Under the pieces are notes generated by a model. That model was not told the origin of the DNA, did not search any database, and saw nothing but the letters and a program-made list of their open reading frames with translations. Of a stretch of DNA of 64,000 nucleotides, positions 10,830 to 21,900 are shown piece by piece. The number at the start of each line of letters is the position of its first letter. The stretch's first letter is position 1. Location: positions 1-64,000 of the forward strand of contig NW_025955002.1 of NCBI RefSeq assembly GCF_022376445.1. The letters are read 5' to 3'. The DNA comes from Fomitopsis serialis. Its lineage: Eukaryota; Basidiomycota; Agaricomycetes; Polyporales; Fomitopsidaceae. The position numbers were made by a program, and so were the translations under genes.

Positions 10830-11774
10830 TCAAAGAACATGCCCAGGCAACCGAAGGCTCCCAATCTCAATCGTCCCGTAGTCCCTCGGTGGAACTTGAA
10901 GTTGCGAGAGGTCATGCACAGCTGTCATGGCGGCTTCATTCTTCGAAGGGTTAGGACTGCTGCCTCGAACCGGCTCCTCACGACAGAATGCACGAATGTG
11001 CCCCTGCTTCCCACATCTCCAGCACGTTGGCATACCTCCCGATGAACCTCCCGAACCATAGCCTTCCGCCCCGTTCCCTGAATCCCCACCCCCTGATCCT
11101 CGCCCTCGACCACTCCCATTCTTCGACTGAGCTATGTAAGCACCGTCCGTACGTTTCGTGTCAGGCTTGTGGCCACCGCGCCGCATCTCTTCGCTGATCA
11201 GCCGATCAATGACATGACTGAGCGTGAGTTGGTCGGACGGCGTAGCGTCCAGCGAAATAACGAAGGGTTCGTATGACTCATCGAGTCCGTTCGTAAGCGT
11301 GAGGATGCGATCTTCATCAGTCACCTGAATTCCAGCCTTCTCCATTCGAAAGGCAAAAGCCTTCACTCGCCCAATCCACGCCGCCATAACCTCATCCTCC
11401 TTCCGGAATCGCATGAACTGCCTCCGAAGTGCCAACCGGGTTGCGAACCCACGCGCAACGTGAATCTGCGCAAGGTGGTTCCAGATCTCCATCGGATCCC
11501 GACTTTGCATGTGCGACAGTTGACCATCCTCCACCCTTGCAATCATCTCCGCCCGAGCCTCCGCCATCTTCGCCTTCGACCGTGCATCAACCAATTTCTT
11601 CCACCATGCCTCCGTCTCCCCCATCGGCAACGCAGTCGGCGGTTCTGCGTCAATCACGACAACACCCGTCCACAACTTCTTTCGGATGAGGTCAGCCTCC
11701 ATCCGGGTAGCCCACTCCGCATAATTGGTGTCGTTTAGGGCCGTAAAGTTGTTCTTCGTGAGTTCGATCGACAT
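10830..11774 (-). CDS. Copia-type Gag polyprotein with CCHC zinc knuckle, 314 aa
   Basis: Begins MSIELTKNNFTALNDTNYAEW, then a helical Gag region (LWTGVV...MEIWNHLAQ...LRRQFMRFR) typical of copia/UBN2 Gag. A Gly/Ser-rich linker and a zinc knuckle CWRCGKQGHIRAFC (C-x2-C-x4-H-x4-C) follow near the C-terminus. The start is the first ATG after the 5' LTR that begins the Gag fold; an in-frame ATG at 11858 would add 28 residues of unlikely sequence. Stop at 10830-10832. No protease or integrase follows before the 3' LTR. The frame is intact, so the protein could be made and could package its own RNA, with reverse transcription supplied in trans. Confidence 0.88.
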   Translation of the reverse strand: MSIELTKNNFTALNDTNYAEWATRMEADLIRKKLWTGVVVIDAEPPTALPMGETEAWWKKLVDARSKAKMAEARAEMIARVEDGQLSHMQSRDPMEIWNHLAQIHVARGFATRLALRRQFMRFRKEDEVMAAWIGRVKAFAFRMEKAGIQVTDEDRILTLTNGLDESYEPFVISLDATPSDQLTLSHVIDRLISEEMRRGGHKPDTKRTDGAYIAQSKNGSGRGRGSGGGDSGNGAEGYGSGGSSGGMPTCWRCGKQGHIRAFCREEPVRGSSPNPSKNEAAMTAVHDLSQLQVPPRDYGTIEIGSLRLPGHVL

Positions 11775-11879
11775 TCCGAGAGGAGGGCGACAACAATCCA
11801 GCAAACGAGCAAACAGACAGACAGACAACCAGGTGTTTAAACCAAAAACGGGCAACACGGGTAGTGATATACGCGTTCG

Positions 11880-12043
11880 TGTAGAAATCCCTGAAGACGA
11901 GGACGCGCGTCAAGTCGAGAGCAGCGGGGACTTCTGGTATATCGAGTATACCCCGTTCGAACGCGTGAAGACCTGCTACGTACATGCGAACTATGTAGCT
12001 ACTCCGATCACGTGCAGTAGGCGCTACACCCCATATTCCGTCA
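11880..12043 (-). repeat. 5' LTR of the gag-only retroelement
   Basis: 164 bases, followed on the plus strand by CGCCT (12044-12048). On the minus strand the sequence just inside is CGAACGCGTATATCACTACC. It has no TGG start, so priming by an internal tRNA fragment, as in copia, is possible but unproven. Confidence 0.88.
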
Positions 12044-12712
12044 CGCCTGATATCAAAGTTGCATGATGGCGTAACAAGCAGGATTGGTTCGGGCCCGGGC
12101 AGTCGTAGACTTGTAGTGGTTGCGGTTGCGGCGCAGAATGGGCGAAAGAGATGAGAACGAGCACGGAATGGGTTCATATACTGGTGTTGGAAAGGTGCAC
12201 GAATAACTACTGTCACGGTAGTACTGTGAGTACAGGCTGGCGCGATGCGGTATCTACGTGCTGATGTAAGCATCGGACGACTTGGCCCCACAGCCCGTCA
12301 CTGTCAATAAGTAACTTACTTATACTTGTCCATGCAATCAGAGAACACCCTTACGTCTGCGAGGATGTCATGCTCTTTCAAGCTGCTAAGTGTCGTCCTT
12401 GCACAATTCCGGGTGACGGCGAGGGCATTCGAAGATGTTCCGCGCGCCCGATCAGCCGGCCGCCTAAACCGGAACTCTCTCTGAACAAACCGCTAGACTC
12501 AATGTCATCCTCGCCAACATATCCACTGGCATCAAATCTCACTAGTGGAGAGCAAGACTCACTGACCTGGACTAGGTCAGTGAGATACACGGGCTTAGTG
12601 GTTGTGACTTTCTTACACTTGTTTACATGCAAAATCTGGCCTCGAGCGGACCCCATGTTAATAACATGTTATTAACGTGTTATTAACACGACTTGTTTAC
12701 AAAGTATATTAG

Positions 12713-12734
12713 TCGGGGCTTTCTTACAGAACCC
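12713..12734 (-). repeat. Right TIR of the outer element
   Basis: Inverted copy of 7285-7306, followed by the TA duplication at 12735-12736. The flanks also share CCAGCAC on both sides of the insertion. Confidence 0.8.
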
Positions 12735-12736
12735 TA

Positions 12737-13280
12737 ACCAGCACTGCGTCCAGTGGCGCCCTCTTCTCCCCATTCATGCCAATCGCTTCATAACTTAAGT
12801 AGTCATGTCGAAGACGGTGTGGACGAGCTGATCGCAAACCCGAAGCTGTTCAAGCTGAACGTTGCCTAGATCATCTTGTGCGACCACACAGTGTTAGGGT
12901 CTGCCTCCGAGTCATGACTTGCTCATGACGGCGATTTACATATATGAGCTCCCTCGCATTGATGATTGATAAGTTATCTCTGGGTACTCTATATAGCATC
13001 GTTACTGTGAAATGTGTAATTAGTAACTCGGGCGTCCGCACTAACATAAGGTACTTACTTGACGCAGCTCTCGATCTGGAAATAGCACTACCTCCCAAAA
13101 GTGACGTCATCGGCTTGAAAGTGGCACTGGCACGGGACACCCGCCCCTCAATCGGCGCTTGTACGCAGCGAGGTCGCTCGGTACATAATAAGGGGCTGCG
13201 TGTCGTCCCACATTCCCCATCTCCTCCTTGACCACGACGTTCACGACCTATACCAGACGAAACGATCACCCTTCGGTACA
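12737..13280. other. Upstream region of PMP3, no gene seen
   Basis: It contains the promoter side of PMP3, with an AT-rich ACATAATAAG at about 13183 followed by a pyrimidine-rich tract (CCCCATCTCCTCCTT) before the ATG. No protein-like frame. Confidence 0.5.
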
Positions 13281-13760
13281 ATGGCCACAACAAAGACTTA
13301 CGGTGCTACAACCGCACCCGTTACTGCGCAGAGACGTAGGGCCTCGCCGACGCACGATGTATGTCTCTACTTCTTAGCCTTGTGAGTAGCGATCATACGT
13401 CCAATTTGTTTCGCTGCCCTGAGCTGATCTTATTGCAGGATCCTTCCACCTCTCGCAGTCTTCTTCAGTAAGTGGTCACGCATTAATTATCCCGGTTTGA
13501 ACTGACCACGACATGGCTTTGTTGCTCGATAGAGAGAGGCTTGCTAGCTGGTGAGTCCCACGCCGTTCACGAATAAGCAACACAATGTGTTTAGACCTTG
13601 GCGTGTAGATTTCTGGATCAACGTTTGCCTTTCCATTCTCGGGTGGATTCCGGGGGTCTTACATGCATGGTACGTTGCATGTTCTCCAACATGACCGTCG
13701 TCCGGGCTGATAGTGATGCATTGCAGGTACATCATCTCCCGGAGCGAGGGCGCTATGTGA
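13281..13760 (+). CDS. PMP3: PMP3-type plasma-membrane proteolipid, 80 aa, five exons
   Basis: CDS join(13281..13381, 13439..13467, 13533..13550, 13609..13669, 13727..13760), 243 bases. All four introns have GT-AG ends and 57-65 bases. The protein has a short Thr/Ala/Arg-rich N-terminus, then the Pmp3/UPF0057 core with two membrane segments: LYFLALILPPLAVFF, a KRGL turn, and FWINVCLSILGWIPGVLHAW, ending YIISRSEG. Pmp3 proteins are small plasma-membrane proteins that affect membrane potential and salt tolerance. Exon 3 is only 18 bases, so automated prediction may miss this gene. Family match and splice arithmetic make the call secure. Confidence 0.93.
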
Positions 13761-15319
13761 TTGCGAGACGAGAAGTCATCATTTGCAGCTTGCGCGAAGT
13801 ATCGGATATCCTTGCGGACATACAAGCGGCGGCGGAGCATGTACGATAACCTTGTATCTTTGGACTTGTTTTGGAATATCAAACCGCGTGAATGGCTTAA
13901 GTCCTGTTGTCATCATCTGTTGCGCTATGTCAACCAGGGTTCACATGCGTATACACGATACAGTACCATTGCCTTGAAAGACGCTCGCCGGCTTTTATGG
14001 CCTGCAAGACTGCAACAGAGATTATACCGTTGCCTCGCAACCCACTAGCTGAACAACCTCCAGGAAGGCTTGATGACCTCGAGCATCAACCTAATCTTAT
14101 TTAGGCGTGTGCAGGTTCTCCCCAGATCATTTCCGGTTAATCTCCGTTGAAGGTAACCTGCGAGCGTGGCCCTGTGCTTGAGGAATTTTAGAGGTGGTTT
14201 GATGCCGAGTGTACGTGCGTTCGATTCAATATACTTGTCTTGGATGAGGGCATGGACCGCCGAGGTTAAGGTCTCTTGATCTGGTGATTCCTCTTGCGGG
14301 CCCAGATAGCATTTGCCAGGGTAGTCGCCGCCCCGCTCAAGTGCGTACGATCGTAAGTTACAACAGTTGAAGACAAGTTTCCCTTAGAAGTGCCGTGGTT
14401 GTGCCCATCGTTCCAAGGCTGCGTTCGTCTTGGAGACGTTTGTGCAGGTCTGTCCACACACTCAACGACGTGGCCTCACATCACCTAGATTTCCATTCTA
14501 CAAATGCATTGGCATGAACTTATCAGTCAGAAAGAAATGGTGTACGCACGTCCTGCCAGAAATTCTCGCAGCACCAGAATTCTTCAATCCATAGAGACCC
14601 TTCTGTTTGGCAATGACATATAGGGCGTTCTGGTACCTGTTGGTGCGATGAATGAGCGCCACCGTGATATCCGATGAAATAAACTCCTAAATCTCACACC
14701 CAGGGATGAATGACAGACTGACCAACCTACTGGAAAACTAATGACCAATTTCAGCATGAAAAGGCTCAATCGTTGCTTTTTCTGAGGAGTGCGCGACTGT
14801 AACGAATCTTGAAGAGATCAATTCGTTGCCGATAGTCGGAGTCGAAGCCTAGAGCGTCAGTGGAAGTTGCCGAATACGGGGTAGAAGGGTCCGATGCATG
14901 CTGCCTGGTAGCGCCCATAGAACGCGTGGAGGGCAGAGGAAAGCCTTCTAGCGAAAGCATCACGCAGGCCTCGACGATACACATAAGATCGCCCATCGCT
15001 ATCGGGGACAGCGTCCTCGACGTGTATCTGCTCTCTCTGCTTTCAGCGTAACTGCACTCTCGTAACGGCACTGACCTGCAGCGCGGGTCGGCCAGGTATG
15101 TGGCGACTCACCTGCTTCTCTCCGGACGTGTGTTGAACATGAGGCACGATCGCCCAGGACTTGTATCATCACCCCCACTTCACCCATCTCTATCGCTCTG
15201 GCATGCGGCCTAGTTGCTGACGCCCTGTTCCCGTTCTCGCACTTGCGCGGTCTACCGTCTTTGCATGTTACCATCATCTATAGCTCTTCTGACCTCCTTT
15301 TGCCGACACCCACCACCCA
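13761..15319. other. Intergenic region, no gene seen
   Basis: About 1.56 kb between PMP3 and the coiled-coil protein. Only short frames of random composition. The last 30 bases before 15320 match the upstream side of the duplicate at 53.7 kb; further upstream the two loci differ. Confidence 0.55.
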
Positions 15320-18300
15320 ATGGCCACGCTGGCGATACCCACACCACTGTCAAGCATCGAGGAGCAAGACAATCCTCACCCTCTCTCTGCACACGAGGGC
15401 CTGGATCCCGACTTCAAGGAAGCACTGCGAGCGAAGATCCAGGAGAACCTCAGGACCCTTGTGAAGGATGCGCAGGCGAACAGAGATGCGAAGTTGCAGG
15501 CGCGAGACCTCGATGACGCCGCACGGGCTGAGATCCTGCAGGAGTTCGACGGCGCGATGAAGACCATTCGGCGGATCGCAGACGAACATTACCAGCAAAT
15601 CGTGGCGCGCGTGAGGGCAGAACGCGAATGGACAGAGGGTGCACCGCCCCCCGCGTCCTTGATCGAGGAACAGCAATCCATTCTTGACGCCATCAAGCGG
15701 CAGCATGCTGCTCAACCTCGCCGCCAGTCGCCTCCCCGTCTCCGCAGTTCGTCGGATGCTTCCAGCGTGGTGGACGGCCAGCGTGGAGAGCAGAGCACGA
15801 GACCATTGCGTCCAGGTGAGCTAGCTCTCACAAGGATGTCGGTAGCAGTGCTGACGATGATCCAAAGAGGATGGAGAGCATCCTCCTCCTGAACGGTCGC
15901 GGAGATCATACGGTCGGCAGCCTGCTACGCCCAGCGGCTCTATCAAGGGAGGAGTGCCCCAGTCCGTGTCCGGTATATCTGCCTACTTCAGTGGTATACA
16001 TGGTGGCTCTTCGGATGCGGAGTTGCCTGAGCTTGGTCGGGAGGGTGTTAGCCGACGACCCAGTAAGGCGTCGATGTCTCAAGTCCTTGGGCAGGAGATA
16101 TGGATACCTCCAAACACGCCTGAAGAGGCGAAGTCAGCCTCACGCGCGTTTGCCTATGCGTCGACAGACTCGCCCATGGTCGCGCCGTCGGCCAGACGCG
16201 ATAGCTTTGCGAGCAGCGGTGGGCGGCTGTCGCGGTCGGGAAGCGTACAATCCAACGTCGTGCAGGTTGATGCCGATTTCCCATCGCTAGTTCATGCTAC
16301 GAGAGAGCGAGATATGCCGGAGGAGCCTTGGCCGTCGTCAGCCAGAGCGCGAGAGAAGCAGCGGGAGGCGCAGCCACAACTCATTCGCCCTCGACCGTCC
16401 GCAGATCTGACTGGCAGGCGGAACGACGACCGTCCCTCGGCGGCTCCCTCTCCAGGCTGGCCGCAGGTCACCTCCGACGGCCAGTATCCATTCTCCACGC
16501 TCCCGAGCGGCAGCGTAGACTATTCCCCATCGCCGACCGAGCGGAGAGGAATCCCCATCAGGGGCTCTTCTCGTGCCTCGTCTGTGCATAAGGGCTCGCC
16601 AGAGAATTTGCGACATCCATTGAAGTCGGCGAACAAGGGCTCTTGGACGTACGATTACAGCGCTGTATCACTGGGGATGTACGGCGCACAGAGTGTGCAG
16701 AGCAATCTAGCTCCGGGAGCCATTAGGTCGCTGGCCAGCAAGCGATCGTTTACGGTCGATGATGACCGGTTGTCTCAGGCCAGTCCTGTGACGCGTACGA
16801 GGCAAGGCCGGAGAGACTCCACAGGATCGCGCTCCCTTCACTCGCAGCGATCGAGACAAGACATGTACGATCGCCAAGCAGTTGATGGGTCTACGCTTTC
16901 GCCGTTGTTGTCGGATGGGTCTTTCCGTGACACAGATGGGTTCGACAGCGACTCGGAGTACGGCATCGAGACGTCCGAGAGACACGAGGACATTCGCCGC
17001 AAGGTCGAGGAGCTTGAAAAGATGGAAGACAATATCCGACATAGGGAGGAGGATGTCAGGAAGAAGGAAGAAGATGCCAGGAAGAAGGAGGAGGATGCCC
17101 GGACCAAGGAGATTGAGGCCAGGCGCCGTGAAGACGACGCCAGAGCCAGGGAGCAGCAGGTCAGGCAACGAGAAGATGAGGCTAGGAAGTTGGAGAACGA
17201 TGCGAGGGAGCTGGAGGCGCATGCACTGCAAAGAGAGGATGAGGCGCGGACGAAAGACGACGAAGCCAGACGCAGGGAACGGGATACTAAGCGCCGAGAG
17301 GACGAGTCTCGACGGAAAGAGGATGCGGTGCGGCGCAGGGAGGAAGAGGCGAGGCTGAAAGAAGAGGAGGTGAGAACCAAGGAGGAGGCGGTCAAGCAAT
17401 TGGACGAGGAGGTAAGACGGCGGGCCGAAGCAGTGGGCGTGGTCGAGGAGGAACTGCGCAATCACCGGGAGGAGCTCGCTCTGAGGGAAAGGGAGGCCAG
17501 GCGTAAGGAGTCAGATATCCGCCGCAAGGAGGAAGAACTCAAGACCAAGGAGCTGGAACTACGGTCACTGGAGGAACAGATCCAGATGCGATTTGATGAC
17601 GCTCAGCAATTAGAGGCCGATGAGCTTGCGGAGACGGCGCGGGAGGATGAAGAGAGAAGACGGCAAGAGGAGGAAGCACAGAAAGCGGAGCGCGCTCGAG
17701 CTGAAGAGAGAACGAGGCGAGAGACTCAGCAAGCTGAGCGCGCCCGTGAGGAGAGGGCGAGACGGGAGGCACAGGAAGCGCAGGAAGCGCGGCGACTTGC
17801 GGAGGCGAGGCGACTGAAAGCCGAAGAAACGAAGCAGCGTGAAGAGGCGAAGCGGCAAGAGGCACGAGTACTCGAGGAAGCCAGGCTGCGCGAAGTAGCG
17901 CAGAGACGAGAGGTAGAGGCAGAGGCCCGACGTCGAGCAGAGGCAGCACAGCGAGATTCCGTAGAGCAGCCAAATGGTGATCAGCACGAAGCCCCTCACC
18001 TGCATAGTGACCTTGACTTCGACGAAGCCAAGCTCTCCCCCGATTTCATCCGCGAGCAAGAGGTATTGCTGCGGAAGTATGCACGCGATCGCAATGGCAG
18101 TCTGTCATCCGAAGGTTCTCCCCGCTCTGCCACATTCGCATCGGCATCGCAGTCTTCGGCACCGCGCAATATCCCGGGTCGTGCTGGTTCAACTGCCAGT
18201 ACTGCGTCTGCGGACCGTAATAGCACAGCATCCTCGTCGAGCTATGGGAGCACGTCCGGCTTCTCGGCCTTTTCGGGGCAATCCAGCACGTCTACGTATA

Positions 18301-18950
18301 CGCAAGCTTCGTCCGTTACCCAGTCGAGCACTCCTATACCAGGCGTGAAGCAGACCCGCGGCGGTTGGAAGCCAGCTGGCACCCCTCCGACTAGTGCGAC
18401 GACTGGACATCAGCCTTTGGCGTCGACACCTTCTCTTCCGCCGCCGACGCCACAAGAGGAGGAGGAATGGAAACGTCGCCAGAAAGAACATGCACGGCAA
18501 CAAGCAGAGAAGTTCCAGCGCATGCAGGAGGCAGCGGAGCAGGAGCGATACGCACGGTCGGCCAAACAGCTGTCCAGGGAGGAGGTGGTGAAGGTTTTCG
18601 ATGAGCACGAGCGTCGTTGGTCCAGGTTGTCGACGTTGGATCTGCTCACTTGGTACTCGTTCCCATGGCCGATGTTACAGCGGGCAAATAGTCCGGAGGA
18701 GTTGACTGTGCAGGCAATGCATGCATACGTCTTGTCGCCGCATCATCCCAACGAAAAGAACAAGTCGGCCAAGGATCTCATCAAGGACTACATCAAACGA
18801 TGGCATCCTGATCGATTCGAGACCAAGTACTTGCCGAAGGTGCGCGAGGACGATCGAGAGAAAGTCAAAGAGGGTGCTGGAGTTGTTGCACGAAACCTCA
18901 ATGAATTGTTGACTCGACAGTCATCGGCGCTCCATGATTTCGCGACATGA
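15320..18950 (+). CDS. Coiled-coil protein with J-domain-like RWHPDRF C-terminus, 1192 aa
   Basis: CDS join(15320..15815, 15868..18950) with one 52-base intron (GTGAGC donor, AAAG acceptor); the length closes exactly to 1193 codons. Residues 1-165 contain helical AEILQEFDGAMKTIRR repeats. Residues about 165-530 are Ser/Pro/Arg-rich and low in order. Residues about 535-865 form a long Glu/Arg/Lys coiled coil with repeats such as REEDVRKKEED. A Ser/Thr-rich stretch follows, then a conserved C-terminal block with YSFPWPM, SPEEL and RWHPDRF (about 1143-1149), and a last helix ending at 1192. RWHPD after an amphipathic helix resembles helix II plus HPD of J domains and the C-terminus of NF-kappa-B-inhibitor-like proteins; that is recollection and needs testing. 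Function unknown. A damaged copy lies at 51.3-53.7 kb. Confidence 0.88.
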
Positions 18951-21900
18951 TTGAAGGAGTGAGTGTCGATGGAATGGCCTATGATAACGTGAGCTGATTT
19001 TTCTCTTGAACAGCTCAAAGACGATTGTACTGTGATATACCCACCATGCAATGTAAACTATCCATCCCGCAAACCGCTTACATCCTATGTATCAGTGCGT
19101 GCTGTACGTCCTACTGTAGGAGAGACGAAGCCGTATCCAATTAAGTAGCAGTAAATGAGTTCAATGTACAGTAGATGATGTACTCACCGCTCCTTTCGAC
19201 GCGCAGATTGTAATCCAGAATGCGAGATCATCCTTCGTTTTGTCGGCATTTGCTACCTACCTGGCGGTAATTGCGCATATATGCGCTTGGAACCTGAATA
19301 TACATAGGACTGACGGTGTGGTCCGAGTTGAAGTGAGTCAACGCCCTCATAACCACATGCAGCGAGCCATATAACGTGTGAGGGTCTTGCTAATGAGAGA
19401 CAGTTGAGTGGACGTGTCGCGCACGCCACTGAAAACCGGCCGAGGGACGTCAACAACTGTCAGCCAGGAGATGCGCATGACTCGAAGACCCTGAGCTACT
19501 GGTGTAGTATGCTGCAGCATTTGCAGCAGTCATTTAAAAAGATTGATGGGACATGATGGGACATGTCTACTCACCGCGAACTCCAAGAATAAACAAAAGT
19601 TGGGCAGACCTTGAAGGTCCAGTATGTTCATTGTTCGCGTTGGGTTGGCATAATCCGCCTCGGAGGCGGGCGTCATCCGAGTCTACACTACCTCGAGGCA
19701 TGATCGCATCTCATGAGTAGTGTCTATCGCGCTAGATTCAATCAAATGGGTCCTGTAATTGGTTAGAGATACGTGCCCACAGTGCTAACGGGGCATGAAG
19801 ATGGTGGATGCGGAGAAGAGGCCACGACTGAGTAAAACGTCCTAGGTCACTTTCCTGATATGGAAACAGTCGATCAGTGGCGAACGCCACTCGAGTACCT
19901 AGACAACCACATTATAACGCGACTGCACTCGGGAGTCAGCTGGCACTCGACTGTCCCTCCTGCGATAAGATACTACTGTCATAGAAGAACAGAATAATGA
20001 CAAGCAAGAGCTGAGCGCTGAAGGACAACACCCTATTCTCAGTACGTCCATCTCAGAACTGCCAACCTACGAGATGCACAGTAAGTATCACTGGCAGTCG
20101 CCGACTTCGTGCGATGTACCCTATGTTTGAAAAGTGCGCGGCTTTGTGATCGCGATGACTGTACGCAGCAGTTCTGCTCGCAATCCTGATGGCAAACAGA
20201 ACACATCTGCTATAAGTCAATGCGACAAGCCTTGAGCTTGAGCCTGAGCCTGTAGCACCGTGTCCGGATCCCAATAGACGCTCCACCATGATACAGGTCA
20301 TTCATGCCAACACGGTACTGCTAAGAATGTTTGTGAAGGGCATATATGCACCATATCAATCGAACGGCATGAGAAGAGCATGCATTAATTCACGGCAAAT
20401 CGAGATTCAGGAAGTCTGTACAGCCTGAGTATCGACAGACCAAGCCACTAAGGGATGCGAACAACCTGAAGTAAGTGATAGAGAAAACTGGGACTCAATG
20501 TTCAACCATTGTGGCACCATCTGTCTTGTCCGGAAATCACCATGCTGGATACGTAGTCTGCTGGACGTAAAATCAGACGAATTATGGCTTTAGATAAACG
20601 AGCGTACCACTGTGTCAGCAGATTGAACGGTAAACGAGCCGGGATGTCTCAACGATGCCGCAGTTATCATGACTGTACGAGAGTTGCGGGGGCACTAGTC
20701 GATGCTCTTATCAAGCTCGAGAGGACCTAGGAGAGGTAGAGCCTGGGAAGACCTCTGAGTCGTCCCGACTCGGTTCAATCGCACGCGCGGATCATCCAGG
20801 CCATTCCTTTCACGCTGCTACACCCAGAAAGCAAATTCGCTGTGCTAGCAAGGAGTTCGGGGTCTGTACACCGGTGGAACGTGGATCACTGGTCCTATCG
20901 CGCAATGTCCAGCCTGTGAGATGCGCGGACTGCGAACGCTAACAACCAGCACATACCAGTATGCCAGCGTTCCGGGCAGACGTAGAAGAGAAGCGTGCAT
21001 CCATCGTTGCCGTCACAATTATTTTCGGTGGAATGCACTACGCGTAGCAGTGAAGTCGAGCTTCCGAGTCCCGAGTCATGAAGACAATGGAAGGAGCAGA
21101 CAAGTGCAGCTTGCGCTCAGACAATGGAGGCCGAGCGGGCTTCGCAGCGAGTGCCTTCCGGACACATTGGTACGTCACCACCCATGATATCGTACCGCAG
21201 GTTACAAAGAATCCTTCGCGGAATACCTAGTTTGCCATGTCAGTCTTTGAAGATTAAGCACGAACTCACCAACTACTATAGTCTTGACAAACAACAATCG
21301 GACCTCGGGCGTTATCCGTCTTCAGTTGCGCACCTCACGTGCACAGGACAGCCTTTTGTTAAGCAGCAGGTGATACTAGAAGCCAGATATCGGGAGCCGT
21401 TGTTAATGATCGGAAGAGTGACCGAGCTGGGACATCCTGGAGGCCACTTTGAAGGAGAACCTCGCCATCCATACCTCGTCTAAGTGCCAACGGAGGCTAA
21501 TCAGATTACCAACACACCGCACATACTGAGAGGATGCTCACGAGCTACAACCGCGACAACGCTGAAGGCTTCCGAGCCTGCTTGCATTTGGGGTGCTTTC
21601 GCGATGGAAAGCACAGCCTTCCGTACGCAGTGGTCGTAAGTGGTAGAGAGGATGCACGGTCAGCGCTGCTCTTGGCACGGCAACCTCACCGGTATATAGT
21701 CCGCAGTCAGTGTCGGAGGTAGAGCGGGACGGCAGGGCTGAAGCCACGTCGAAGTCCGGCGTATGTCTTCTGTGCGTGGGTGCGACTCGGAGCGCAGACA
21801 ACATTGCTGAACGGACGTCGACTCCGCAATCGAGAGAAGCTCGCGCTGGGCCTTGGCGATCGATCAGTGCGTATTTACACCATGACGCCTGTTAGACCGC

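Larger units (their letters stand above)
7670..12043 (-). mobile_element. Gag-only LTR retrotransposon (copia-like), interrupted by a DNA transposon
   Basis: Two direct LTRs (7670-7834 and 11880-12043) with TG...CA ends are bounded by the five-base duplication CGCCT at 7665-7669 and 12044-12048. The element reads on the minus strand: 5' LTR at 12043-11880, gag at 11774-10830, a short purine-rich GAGGGGG stretch just before the 3' LTR at 7834-7670. Once the inserted DNA transposon (7875-10783 plus one TA) is removed, the internal region is only about 1.13 kb and has gag but no protease, integrase or reverse transcriptase. The element is therefore non-autonomous, about 1.46 kb, comparable with the TR-GAG type described in plants. 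The LTRs differ by one base, so insertion was recent. Confidence 0.85.
7285..12734. mobile_element. Non-autonomous TIR DNA element, interrupted by an LTR retroelement
   Basis: Terminal inverted repeats of 22 bases start GGGTTCTGTAA at 7285 and, on the minus strand, at 12734; 19 of 22 match. TA is duplicated at 7283-7284 and 12735-12736. Subterminal motifs TTTCTTACA/TGTAAGAAA recur near 7311, 7352 and 7389-7410 and again near 12609 and 12720, as is common in DNA transposons. Without the inserted retroelement the element is about 1.07 kb and has no transposase of its own. TA duplication and TIR suggest it moves with a Tc1/mariner-type transposase supplied elsewhere. Confidence 0.8.

Noticed and set aside
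11692..12291. 199-codon minus-strand frame overlapping the LTR
   Set aside because: It runs through the LTR and the arm of the outer element without domain content; a shadow of the repeats.
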